NCBI GenBank assembly: GCA_964354485.1
Contig: CAYGZY010000202.1
Span: forward strand, 1 to 5,404
Source of the DNA: CAYGXH01 sp964354485
Lineage (GTDB): Bacteria > Bacteroidota > Ignavibacteria > UBA10030 > SZUA-254
Direction: 5' to 3'
Length of the DNA stretch: 5,404 nucleotides
The stretch's first letter is position 1; each line of letters starts with the position of its first letter. This document shows positions 1-5,404 of the stretch, piece after piece. Under the pieces are notes generated by a model. That model was not told the DNA's origin. It saw only the letters and a program-made list of their open reading frames with translations, and did not search any database. The position numbers were made by a program, and so were the translations under genes.

Positions 1-34
1 TGAAACAGCTTCACGGATCTTTCTTAGTTCTGAT

Positions 35-65
35 CACACCGATAAATCGGTGTGTTAATGAGATG
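35..65 (-). repeat. REP-like unit 1 (perfect hairpin plus tail)
   Basis: CACACCGAT (35-43), loop AA, ATCGGTGTG (46-54) form a perfect 9-bp stem, followed by TTAATGAGATG (55-65). The tail is identical in unit 2, and its first ten bases recur in unit 6. Confidence 0.75.
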
Positions 66-75
66 TAGTTTCATC

Positions 76-106
76 CACACCGATGAATCGATGTGTTAAT
101 GAGATG
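76..106 (-). repeat. REP-like unit 2 (one mismatch)
   Basis: CACACCGAT (76-84), loop GA, ATCGATGTG (87-95), with a single C-A mismatch at 80/91, then the identical tail TTAATGAGATG (96-106). It is a direct repeat of unit 1 at 41 bp spacing. Confidence 0.75.
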
Positions 107-121
107 CTTTGATCTAACCTA

Positions 122-141
122 CACCTTGCTCAAGCGGAGTG
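122..141 (+). repeat. REP-like unit 3 (degenerate)
   Basis: CACCTTGCT (122-130), loop CA, AGCGGAGTG (133-141) pair through six Watson-Crick pairs, two G-T pairs and one mismatch. The left flank ATCTAACCTA resembles that of unit 4, so the two appear to share orientation. Confidence 0.55.
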
Positions 142-165
142 GCTCCGAATCCATCGTTCTAATTA

Positions 166-187
166 ACACCTCGCTTCAGCGAGGTGT
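166..187 (+). repeat. REP-like unit 4 (perfect hairpin)
   Basis: ACACCTCGCT (166-175), loop TC, AGCGAGGTGT (178-187) form a perfect 10-bp stem. It is preceded by TTCTAATTA, the counterpart of the reversed tail ATCTCATTA of units 1, 2 and 6, so it is inverted relative to them. Confidence 0.72.
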
Positions 188-207
188 CTTTGAACGAGGC
201 TCGATCA

Positions 208-229
208 TGAAACCGTTTTAACGGTTTCA
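208..229. repeat. Short palindrome of a different stem family
   Basis: TGAAACCGTT (208-217), loop TT, AACGGTTTCA (220-229) form a perfect 10-bp stem. It keeps the array's geometry and spacing but has no ATTAA flank. AACCGTT/AACGGTT palindromes are, from memory, frequent intergenic repeats in Bacteroidota and Ignavibacteria relatives. Confidence 0.68.
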
Positions 230-249
230 ATACGTGAATCAGTCCAAAC

Positions 250-280
250 GACACGAATGTATCGGTGTGTTAATGAGATA
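250..280 (-). repeat. REP-like unit 6 (decayed left arm)
   Basis: The right arm ATCGGTGTG (261-269) and tail TTAATGAGAT (270-279) match unit 1 exactly. The left arm (250-258, GACACGAAT) has lost three of nine pairs. The loop is GT. It ends 9 bp before the large inverted repeat. Confidence 0.65.
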
Positions 281-288
281 CTCTTACG

Positions 289-466
289 CTTTACCTCACC
301 CGCTGTCGGGGCTGACTAATAAGTAAGTTAAAAGTCTTTGCGAGGAGCGAAGCGACGAAGCAATCCGATAAAATTAGTAAATATTAAAGAGTCAGATTGC
401 TTCACTTCGTTCGCAATGACGGTAATAATTACATTTTAGTCAGCCCCATTCAGGGGGAGAGGTAAG
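289..466. repeat. Nested imperfect inverted repeat, MITE-like, at the operon's 3' end
   Basis: The 178-bp element is a long imperfect palindrome. The outer arms are 289-319 and 436-466. They share a perfect 12-bp block (GGGGCTGACTAA at 308-319, its complement at 436-447) and a TTACCTC/GAGGTAA block near the tips. Each outer arm also contains a small C/G hairpin (CCCG-CTGT-CGGG at 299-310; CCCC-ATTCA-GGGG at 444-456). The centre is a second inverted repeat. No coding frame is apparent, so it is a non-autonomous element or structured repeat. I saw no clear target-site duplication. It begins 9 bp past the stop of permease 2, so the operon transcript probably runs into it. It could shape the mRNA 3' end, but there is no U-run after the hairpins, so it is not a textbook terminator. 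Confidence 0.7.
334..420. repeat. Inner inverted repeat with the GCAATC/GATTGC palindrome
   Basis: The arms 334-368 (GTCTTTGCGAGGAGCGAAG then CGACGAAGCAATCCGA) and 391-420 (GTCAGATTGCTTCACTTC then GTTCGCAATGAC) are reverse complements apart from a few substitutions and small gaps. They flank an AT-rich centre (369-390). This pattern (GTCATTGCGA...GAAGCAATC) recurs as a dispersed intergenic repeat in many unrelated bacteria, as I recall. It is nested inside the larger inverted repeat. Confidence 0.75.
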
Positions 467-475
467 ATCTGATCG

Positions 476-1603
476 TCAGCTAAGCTTCTTCTTAAATCTC
501 AAAACACTCAATGTCAATATCACGACGCCGAATGCGAGAAGCGCTGCCGCCTGCGTCCATAACTCCGCAATTCCGACTCCCTTCAGAAACAGACCTCTCA
601 CAATTACAATATAGTATCGCAGAGGAATTGCGTAAGTAATGTACTGGATGACCTGCGGCATGTTTTCTATCGGGAAAGTGAAACCGGAGAAAAAGATAAA
701 CGGCATGAAGAAAAAGAATTGCGCGGTCATCATCGCCTGCTGTTGAGTTTTGGATACGGTCGATACAAAAAGTCCGAGCCCGAGAGTTGTGAGTACGAAT
801 AATCCGCTCAGGCCGAGGAGGAGGAAAAAACTGCCGCGGAGCGGTATATCGAACCACCAGTATGCTACGGTGATGACCAGTAATATATCGACCGCCGCGA
901 TGATGACGAAAGGTAGCAGTTTTCCGATGATGAGCTGATATGGTTTAATCGGAGTCACCATCAACTGTTCCAGCGTACCGATCTCCTTCTCTTTGACTAT
1001 TCCCAAAGACGTAAGTGTCATTGTAATGATCATGAGAACTAGGGCAAGAACTCCGGGTACCATGAAATTTCTGCTCTTTAGTTCGGGATTGTACCACACA
1101 CGTACCTCCGGATCGACACGTGCGAACGTCAAACGGCCGCGGGTCTGGGTCTCGATGGTCCGTATGAGCGATCGTGAATAAGTGGCGATTATTTGTGACG
1201 CATACCCGATACCGATGTTAGCTGAATTCGCATCGCTCCCGTCGGCGATCAGCTGAACAGTGGTCTGGCGCCCGGCAAGCATATTCGCAGAAAAATCGGA
1301 TGGTATTACCAGTGCAATCCAGACTTCCCCATCCTCGATGTACTGATCAATCTTGTCCGGGGAATTCACCTGTTGTGTGAGCACGAAGTATCCGGAATTC
1401 ACAAACAGGTTGATAAATTCCCGACTCACACTCGATTTATCCTGGTCGAGTACCAGCATCGGAATATCTTTTACATCGGTAGTAGCGGCGTAGCCAAGCA
1501 GAATCAATTGGATCACAGGCGCGAGTATAGAAATTGCCAGCATTTTCCTATCACGGCGCAGGTGGAGAAATTCTTTTATGATTATGTGATAAATCTGCCG
1601 CAT
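476..1603 (-). CDS. ybhR: ABC-2 type permease 2, YbhR-like
   Basis: This second permease, 375 residues, is the likely heterodimer partner of the preceding gene product. It has the same plan: N-terminal amphipathic helix (KEFLHLRRDRK, 10-20), TM1 about 22-40, an extracytoplasmic domain about 43-178 with DGSDANSA (121-128) and RVWYNPEL (168-175), and TM segments at about 181-201, 229-251, 258-281, 291-311 and 348-368. The coupling segment is EKEIGTLEQLMVTPI (205-219). GYAATTDV (37-44), ANSANIGIGY, SKTQQQA (284-290) and SGFTFPIENMP (306-316) resemble E. coli YbhR more than YbhS. A positively charged C-terminal tail (RFKKKLS) follows the last segment. The ATG at 1601-1603 sits one base after the stop of permease 1, with AAGAAGG upstream. 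It is the last gene of the operon; its TGA at 476-478 lies 9 bp from a large inverted repeat. No truncation or frameshift is visible. Confidence 0.94.
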   Translation of the reverse strand: MRQIYHIIIKEFLHLRRDRKMLAISILAPVIQLILLGYAATTDVKDIPMLVLDQDKSSVSREFINLFVNSGYFVLTQQVNSPDKIDQYIEDGEVWIALVIPSDFSANMLAGRQTTVQLIADGSDANSANIGIGYASQIIATYSRSLIRTIETQTRGRLTFARVDPEVRVWYNPELKSRNFMVPGVLALVLMIITMTLTSLGIVKEKEIGTLEQLMVTPIKPYQLIIGKLLPFVIIAAVDILLVITVAYWWFDIPLRGSFFLLLGLSGLFVLTTLGLGLFVSTVSKTQQQAMMTAQFFFFMPFIFFSGFTFPIENMPQVIQYITYAIPLRYYIVIVRGLFLKGVGIAELWTQAAALLAFGVVILTLSVLRFKKKLS

Positions 1604-1604
1604 G

Positions 1605-2735
1605 TCATTTTGCCTTCTTCAGCAGACGTACCGCGCTGAATCCGATCATAATGGCAGAAAATATCGCCATATAAATAAGTTGATCCCAGTATGCGGAGGG
1701 ACCTGTCCCTTTCAGAATCTCGCTGCGGACTACGACGAGGAAAAACTTTGCCGGCGTAATGTTAGTGAGAACCTGTAGAAAAAGCGGCATACTCCGTATT
1801 GGAAAAACAAAACCGGAAAGTAGAAACGTCGGTAAAAGCGAAGAAAACACCGAGACCAAAAAAGCAACCTGCTGGGTATTAGTAATTGTCGAAATCAACA
1901 ATCCCTGTCCCAATCCGCCGATGAGAAAAATCATTATCCCCACATAAAGCCATAAAATACTTCCGCGGATAGCGATGTTGAAAGCCAGAAATCCCACGAT
2001 AAGTACAAATGCCGATGCAGCAAGCGCAATGATCAGGTAAGAAACCGTTTTTCCAATGATGATCTCAAGAGTCGTGAGGGAAGAGACCATCATCTGCTCC
2101 ATCGTTCCGCGCTCTTTTTCCCGGACAACAGAGAGAGATGTAGAAATCACCGCGCTTATCATAAGAATAAAGCCTATCAGACCGGGAATGAGAAATTTAG
2201 CGGTGCTCAGTTCAGGATTGTACCAGATCTTAGGACGGAGATCGATCGGCATGTAGAACTCACGCCCCGCCCTCTTTAGGACATCCATGACGAGATTTGT
2301 GGAATAGGTCTGGATAATCACCTGAATATACGCGATAGCTGTAGTCGCAGTGTTCGCATTAGATCCGTCGACAAGAACCTGAACCGATGTTTCCTTACCT
2401 GCGAGTATCGCTCCTGAAAAATCCTCAGGTATGATTAGAGCCACCCGGGCGTCTCCCCTATTCAGTAGTTCGTCTATGCTGCTGTAATCATTAACCACAT
2501 AGTTTATATCGAAATACTCCGTGTTCGAAAAGTTGCGGATAAACCCGCGGCTTGTACTGCTTTTATCGCGGTCGAAAACTGCCAGGGAAATATGCTTGAC
2601 ATCAAAATTTAACGCGTAGCCGATGACAAAAATGAGAATTCCCGGGAAAAGGAGTAGAACCGTGAAAGAACGTTTATCCCGCCAGATTTGGAGGAATTCC
2701 TTGCGGACGATCGGCAGGATTCTCCGTATTTTCAT
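1605..2735 (-). CDS. ybhS: ABC-2 type permease 1, YbhS-like
   Basis: This inner-membrane transport subunit has 376 residues. The layout is the type-V ABC-2 exporter plan: an amphipathic N-terminal helix (RKEFLQIWRDKRS, 11-23), TM1 about 24-42, a large extracytoplasmic domain about 45-180, then five membrane segments at about 182-202, 229-252, 258-282, 291-312 and 350-370. The outer domain holds DGSNANTA (123-130) and KIWYNPEL (169-176), both typical of the family. REKERGTMEQMMVSSL (205-220) is the cytoplasmic coupling segment expected to contact an ATPase. GYALNFD (39-45), the GTME coupling motif and LLSGFVFPI--MP (305-316) fit YbhS better than YbhR in my recollection. A strong AGGAGG ribosome site precedes the ATG, and the start overlaps the ATPase 2 stop by ATGA. 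The gene ends 1 bp before its paralogue. The cargo cannot be inferred; characterised relatives are linked to drugs, dyes or cations. Confidence 0.94.
   Translation of the reverse strand: MKIRRILPIVRKEFLQIWRDKRSFTVLLLFPGILIFVIGYALNFDVKHISLAVFDRDKSSTSRGFIRNFSNTEYFDINYVVNDYSSIDELLNRGDARVALIIPEDFSGAILAGKETSVQVLVDGSNANTATTAIAYIQVIIQTYSTNLVMDVLKRAGREFYMPIDLRPKIWYNPELSTAKFLIPGLIGFILMISAVISTSLSVVREKERGTMEQMMVSSLTTLEIIIGKTVSYLIIALAASAFVLIVGFLAFNIAIRGSILWLYVGIMIFLIGGLGQGLLISTITNTQQVAFLVSVFSSLLPTFLLSGFVFPIRSMPLFLQVLTNITPAKFFLVVVRSEILKGTGPSAYWDQLIYMAIFSAIMIGFSAVRLLKKAK
1613..1620 (-). promoter_or_regulatory. Ribosome binding site of permease 2
   Basis: The minus strand reads GAAGAAGG ending 9 nt before the ATG at 1603, inside the Lys-Lys codons that end permease 1. 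With only one base between the TGA of permease 1 and this ATG, re-initiation by the same ribosomes is plausible. Confidence 0.55.
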
Positions 2736-3676
2736 GCGACTCTCCTCCTGCTGTTATCTTCCACCTGCAGATGGAGAAAAACATCTTCAAGTGAGGGAGT
2801 AATTTTTTCAATTCTCCGCACAACTATACCATGTTTTAACAGAACTGATGATATCTTCGCGGGAGCCGTACTCTCATCTTCAACGCCGACATGGAGGTAC
2901 GTACCGAAGAGTGAGATTTCGATGACCCAAGATTCCCGGCGCAAAAGTTCCAGCGCCGTCACTATATCCGATACATCTGCTTCGAAAATCGTATACGTGA
3001 TATGGCGTTCCTTCAACTGCTTCGGACTCCCGGTCGCGATTAAATGTCCTCCGTTGATGAGCAGAATATCGTTGCAGTACTCCGCCTCATCGAGATAGTG
3101 AGTCGTCACGAGTATTGTAACGCCGTCTTCGGAAAGCTGGTTGATGAGGTCCCAGAATTTTCTGCGGGATATCGGATCCACACCACTCGTCGGCTCATCA
3201 AGAAAAACGATCTGCGGTTCATGCAAAATGGCGCAACCCAGAGCGAGGCGTTGTTTCCATCCGCCGGATAGTGTCTTTGTCAGACTCCTCTCGCGGCCTC
3301 TGAGTCCGGCCATATCCGCGATCCATTCCATCCGCTCCCGCAGTCGGGTTTCCGGTAATCCGTACACTCCACCGAAGAACCTTATGTTCTCTTCAACAGT
3401 GAGATCCTCGTAGAGCGAAAATTTCTGTGACATGTATCCAATCGACTGCTTCACAGCTTCCGTTTCTGTTTCTATGTTGTATCCGCCCACCATGGCAGTC
3501 CCTTCGGTCGGGGTGAGGAGTCCGCAGAGCATCCTGATAGTCGTCGATTTCCCCGCACCATTCGCTCCTAAAAATCCGAAAATCTTTCCCCTTTCAACCT
3601 GAAAGCTGATGTGATCCACAGCGGTGAATTTCCCGAACTTACGCGTCAGGTTCTGCACGTCGATGGCGGTATTCAT
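2732..3676 (-). CDS. ybhF: ABC-2 exporter ATPase 2, equivalent to the C-terminal half of YbhF, canonical H-loop
   Basis: This is the second nucleotide-binding subunit, 314 residues from ATG 3674-3676, and the likely partner of ATPase 1. Motifs are Walker A GANGAGKS (37-44), Gln84 in YMSQKFSLYEDLTVEEN, signature LSGGW (136-140, with unusual Trp140, TGG at 3257-3259), Walker B IVFLDEP with Asp160 and Glu161, SGVDPISRR (164-172), and a complete H-loop TTHYLDEAE with His193 (CAC at 3098-3100). Motif spacing is almost identical to ATPase 1, so the two look like duplicates. IRFFGGVYGL and EAEYC resemble the C-terminal half of E. coli YbhF. The frame stays open upstream to an ATG at 3766, giving 30 more residues. 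I reject that start because those residues overlap ATPase 1, precede the normal beginning of the domain, and a G-rich ribosome site lies before the internal ATG. The stop overlaps the next gene's start as ATGA. The symbol is family-level. Confidence 0.94.
   Translation of the reverse strand: MNTAIDVQNLTRKFGKFTAVDHISFQVERGKIFGFLGANGAGKSTTIRMLCGLLTPTEGTAMVGGYNIETETEAVKQSIGYMSQKFSLYEDLTVEENIRFFGGVYGLPETRLRERMEWIADMAGLRGRERSLTKTLSGGWKQRLALGCAILHEPQIVFLDEPTSGVDPISRRKFWDLINQLSEDGVTILVTTHYLDEAEYCNDILLINGGHLIATGSPKQLKERHITYTIFEADVSDIVTALELLRRESWVIEISLFGTYLHVGVEDESTAPAKISSVLLKHGIVVRRIEKITPSLEDVFLHLQVEDNSRRRVA
2741..2749 (-). promoter_or_regulatory. Strong Shine-Dalgarno of permease 1
   Basis: The minus strand reads AGGAGGAGA, 5 nt from the end of this stretch to the ATG at 2735 (8 nt from the AGGAGG core). 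It lies inside the 3' end of ATPase 2, and start and stop codons overlap as ATGA. This is the clearest ribosome site in the window. Confidence 0.75.
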
Positions 3677-3680
3677 CCCG

Positions 3681-4622
3681 TTACTCAACTCCCCCCCTAT
3701 CAGATTTCCCTGAAAGCAGTCTGATGAAAACATTTTCCAGAGATGCCTGTACCGTTCTCCAGTCATTTATTTCGATCTTATTTTCTTCAAGGTACTTGCG
3801 GAGAGGCGGTAAATCTTTTTGTACATCATTGACGACCACATGGAGTCTGTCGCCGAATATCTGCACATCGGCAACTGACGGGTGGTTCTTGAGAATAGCG
3901 GCGGTTTTCCTAACTTCGGGACAGATTATTTCAATCACGTTCCCCTTCATACGGTTTTTCAGGTTCTGAGGTGTATCGACTACCATTACACTGCCATTAT
4001 TCATCAGAGCCACACGACTGCATCGCTCCGCTTCATCGAGGTACGGCGTGCTCATGATGATGGTAATGCCTTCCTTGAGGATATTCGATAAAATCTTCCA
4101 GAAATCCCTTCTTGAAACAGTATCTACGCCGGTGGTCGGTTCATCGAGGAATAAAACTTTCGGGCGGTGGATAAGCGTGCAAGCGAGCGCGAGTTTCTGC
4201 TTCATGCCTCCCGAGAGCTGTTCCGCCAATCGTTTGCGGAATGGCGTGAGTCGCGTGAATTCCAGCAATTCTTCTCGTTTTTCTTTGTAGTCGCTTACAT
4301 CATTGATCTTTGCAAAATATTCAATGTTCTCATCGACCGTAAGATCGCCGTATAGACTGAAGCGCTGTGAGAGATAACCGATTTGCTTTACAATTTTCCT
4401 TAAATCTTTTATAAGATCGAGACCGAGTATCTTAATCGTACCGGCCGTCGGAGCAATGATACCGCAGAGCATACGGAACGTTGTGGTCTTTCCTGCCCCG
4501 TCAGGTCCTACCAATCCGAACATTTCGCCGCCATAAACAGTAATATCAAGTTGATTTACAGCGGTGATTTCACCGAATCTTTTTATAAGACCGGAGATTT
4601 CAACAACAGGTTGGGGATCCAT
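3681..4622 (-). CDS. ybhF: ABC-2 exporter ATPase 1, equivalent to the N-terminal half of YbhF, with a degenerate H-loop
   Basis: This cytoplasmic nucleotide-binding subunit of 313 residues should power the exporter as one half of an ATPase pair. Visible motifs are Walker A GPDGAGKT (39-46), Q-loop Gln86 in YLSQRFSLYGDLTVDEN, signature LSGGM (136-140), Walker B VLFLDEP with Asp160 and Glu161, and D-loop TGVD (164-167). A C-terminal extension (about 225-313) ends in SLENVFIRLL, usual for drug-export (CcmA/DrrA-like) ATPases. The H-loop reads STPYLDEAE, so Pro193 (codon CCG, 4044-4046) replaces the conserved histidine. The Walker A with Asp (GPDGAGKT) and the stretch LLEF-T-L-PF-RLA--LSGGMKQKL match the N-terminal half of E. 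coli YbhF from memory; that half also lacks the histidine. The ATG at 4620-4622 is preceded only by a weak A/G-rich ribosome site. The gene starts 50 bp after the adaptor gene and ends with TAA 4 bp before ATPase 2. The symbol is family-level, because the fused gene is split here. Confidence 0.94.
   Translation of the reverse strand: MDPQPVVEISGLIKRFGEITAVNQLDITVYGGEMFGLVGPDGAGKTTTFRMLCGIIAPTAGTIKILGLDLIKDLRKIVKQIGYLSQRFSLYGDLTVDENIEYFAKINDVSDYKEKREELLEFTRLTPFRKRLAEQLSGGMKQKLALACTLIHRPKVLFLDEPTTGVDTVSRRDFWKILSNILKEGITIIMSTPYLDEAERCSRVALMNNGSVMVVDTPQNLKNRMKGNVIEIICPEVRKTAAILKNHPSVADVQIFGDRLHVVVNDVQKDLPPLRKYLEENKIEINDWRTVQASLENVFIRLLSGKSDRGGVE
3688..3697 (-). promoter_or_regulatory. G-rich ribosome binding site of ATPase 2
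   Basis: On the minus strand GGGGGGGAGT lies within the last codons of ATPase 1 (Gly-Gly-Val-Glu), with its GGAG part about 12 nt before the ATG at 3676. It is a rather distant but recognisable Shine-Dalgarno-like stretch. It supports the ATG at 3676 rather than the upstream ATG at 3766, and suggests that translation of ATPase 1 helps initiation of ATPase 2. Confidence 0.5.
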
Positions 4623-4640
4623 CGGATTTCTTTTAATTCA

Positions 4641-4666
4641 CTCCGAGTTTCCGAGTGGCATCGGAG
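4641..4666 (-). other. Weak hairpin in the adaptor-ATPase 1 gap
   Basis: CTCCGA (4641-4646) and TCGGAG (4661-4666) are complementary across a 14-nt loop. This is the only sizeable gap in the operon (4623-4672). There is no U-run, so it is not a clear terminator; it may be a processing site or chance. Confidence 0.25.
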
Positions 4667-4672
4667 GATTAA

Positions 4673-5404
4673 TCACTGGTTACTGCCAGAGATATCAATG
4701 ACGGCATCGGCGGGCATACCCGGTTTGAGGATTTGCTGAGGATTGGGGATTTCAATTTTCACACCGAAGACGAGTTTGGTGCGGTCGTCTTTAGTCTGAA
4801 CGTTCTTCGGTGTAAATTCGGCAATGGGTGAAGTGTAGATCACGGTACCCGGAAACGCTTCATCAGGGACACCGTCAATAAAAACGTCGGCTTTCTGACC
4901 GAGTTTGATTTTCGCAAGTTCTTTTTCCGAGATGTATATCATGAGGTAAACTTTATCGAGATGGGAGATACGGAACACGGATGCATTAGGGAGGACAACT
5001 TCCCCTTCCTCCACTCCCTTCTGTGTGACAACGCCGGCCGTCGGTGCGGTTAGGTATGAATCATCAATTTTTTTCCTGACAGATCGCTGTTGGGCTAACG
5101 CCATGTCGCGTTTTCCCCGGGCAGCTTCTATCTCTTCGGGCCGGGAGCCGCGTTTCAGCTTGTCGTATGTTTGCTTCGTAAGAATATGACGTGTCCGGAC
5201 ATCGTCGAGTTGTTTCTGAGAGATACTCCCCTCTTTGTACAAACCTTCAGTCCTGTTCAGATCATCTTCCGCGTTTTTAAAAGTAGCTTCTGCCTGAGCG
5301 ATATCTTCATCTCGCGCGCCCAGGACAGTAAGTTTATACTGCGCTTCTGCCGTAACCGCATTCGCACGCGCCTGTTCATACTGAATATCAATTTCGGTTT
5401 TATC
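4673..5404 (-). CDS. ybhG: HlyD/YbhG-like membrane-fusion subunit of an ABC exporter (5'-partial)
   Basis: This is the periplasmic adaptor that links an ABC-2 inner-membrane pump to an outer-membrane channel. The frame is open to the window edge, so 243 C-terminal residues are visible and the signal or anchor segment is missing. Visible residues 1-115 are charged, Ala/Gln-rich helix typical of the long coiled-coil hairpin. They contain two related motifs (GARDEDIAQAEA near 29-40 and GSRPEEIEAARG near 86-97), as in the two coiled-coil strands of YbhG. The turn carries YKEGSISQKQLDDV (56-69). Residues 118-124 (LTAPTAG) start the second half of the lipoyl-like domain, followed by a beta-barrel region. 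SPIAEFTPKNVQT (192-204), DDRTKLVF (206-213) and LKPGMPADAVI (226-236) match the C-terminal part of E. coli YbhG as I remember it. The TTG at 5240-5242 is an internal leucine, not the start. The gene is first in the visible operon and ends 50 bp before the first ATPase. Family is secure; the orthologue-level name is less so. Confidence 0.93.
   Translation of the reverse strand, partial: DKTEIDIQYEQARANAVTAEAQYKLTVLGARDEDIAQAEATFKNAEDDLNRTEGLYKEGSISQKQLDDVRTRHILTKQTYDKLKRGSRPEEIEAARGKRDMALAQQRSVRKKIDDSYLTAPTAGVVTQKGVEEGEVVLPNASVFRISHLDKVYLMIYISEKELAKIKLGQKADVFIDGVPDEAFPGTVIYTSPIAEFTPKNVQTKDDRTKLVFGVKIEIPNPQQILKPGMPADAVIDISGSNQ

Larger units (their letters stand above)
35..280. repeat. Array of six short REP-like hairpins
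   Basis: Six hairpins begin at 35, 76, 122, 167 (or 166), 209 (or 208) and 250, that is 41-46 bp apart. Each has 9-10 bp arms and a 2-nt loop closed by T-A (loops AA, GA, CA, TC, TT, GT). Arm sequences differ but remain self-complementary in five of six. Units 1, 2 and 6 share the tail TTAATGAGAT on the right. Units 3 and 4 carry the corresponding flank (CTAACCTA, CTAATTAA) on the left, so they are inverted. This resembles clustered REP elements mobilised by IS200-like REP-associated transposases, known from enterics and, from memory, common in Bacteroidota-type genomes. No transposase is in the window. Positions 1-34 show nothing firm; TGAAACAGCTTCA at 1-13 might be the right arm of another unit cut by the edge. 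Confidence 0.72.

Noticed and set aside
35..280. CRISPR-like array, because of the regular repeat spacing
   Set aside because: The repeats differ in stem sequence and orientation, intervals between hairpins are only about 22-26 bp, and no cas genes are in view. REP-like hairpins explain it better.
444..457. Intrinsic terminator formed by the C/G hairpin just after permease 2
   Set aside because: On the transcribed strand the 4-bp stem is followed by CUGACUAAAAUG, with no U-run, so a canonical intrinsic terminator is not supported.
1..475. Small gene or tRNA in the non-coding region
   Set aside because: I saw no cloverleaf, no conserved small-RNA motif and no open frame with a ribosome site; nearly all of the region is accounted for by palindromic repeats.
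492..857. Minus-strand open frame of 121 codons inside permease 2
   Set aside because: It is another reading frame of the permease gene, arginine-rich and without domain features.
2688..3098. Plus-strand open frame of 136 codons
   Set aside because: It lies antisense to ATPase 2 and the start of permease 1, both strongly supported. Its translation has low-complexity serine/arginine stretches and no recognisable domain.
3677..3766. N-terminal extension of ATPase 2 from an ATG at 3766
   Set aside because: The extra 30 residues overlap ATPase 1, show no domain match, and the domain begins normally at the ATG at 3676, which has a G-rich ribosome site before it.
4673..5242. A short adaptor protein starting at TTG 5242
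   Set aside because: The frame is open without a stop to the window edge, and the upstream 54 codons are typical adaptor coiled coil, so the gene is truncated by the window rather than short.

Overview
The window holds most of one minus-strand operon for a YbhGFSR-type ABC-2 exporter (roughly 4.9 kb), followed by about 475 bp of non-coding DNA packed with palindromic repeats. The operon's 5' end, including its promoter and the start of its first gene, lies beyond the right edge. Reading along the minus strand from position 5404 down to 476, the genes are: a periplasmic membrane-fusion (HlyD/YbhG-like) subunit, 5'-truncated by the window; two consecutive half-size ABC ATPases; and two paralogous ABC-2 permeases. 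Spacing is tight: 50 bp, then 4 bp, then an ATGA overlap, then 1 bp. One polycistronic, translationally coupled unit is therefore very likely.

Together the proteins should form an inner-membrane efflux pump. The two ATPases pair below a heterodimer of the two permeases, and the fusion protein extends across the periplasm, normally towards a TolC-like outer-membrane channel that is not in the window. In E. coli the two ATPase domains are fused in one protein, YbhF; here they are separate genes. The pair is asymmetric. The first ATPase has proline where the switch (H-loop) histidine should be, while the second is canonical there but has a LSGGW signature. Both departures fall in the same predicted composite ATP site, which suggests one degenerate and one catalytic site. 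The transported substrate cannot be read from the sequence.

Positions 1-475 contain no convincing gene. Positions 35-280 carry six short hairpins of nearly constant geometry (9-10 bp arms, 2-nt loop), spaced 41-46 bp start to start. Four or five share an ATTAA-type flank on one side, resembling REP elements. Positions 289-466 form a nested imperfect inverted repeat (MITE-like) whose inner arms carry the widespread GCAATC/GATTGC type of palindrome. It ends 9 bp from the operon's last stop codon.

The organism is a Gram-negative bacterium, since a periplasmic adaptor is present. Mid-range base composition, the short two-nucleotide-loop palindromes and the general style of the proteins suggest the Bacteroidota/Chlorobiota/Ignavibacteriota group. 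That placement is a tentative inference. The exporter is of a known type; the less usual parts are the split asymmetric ATPases and the regular hairpin array.
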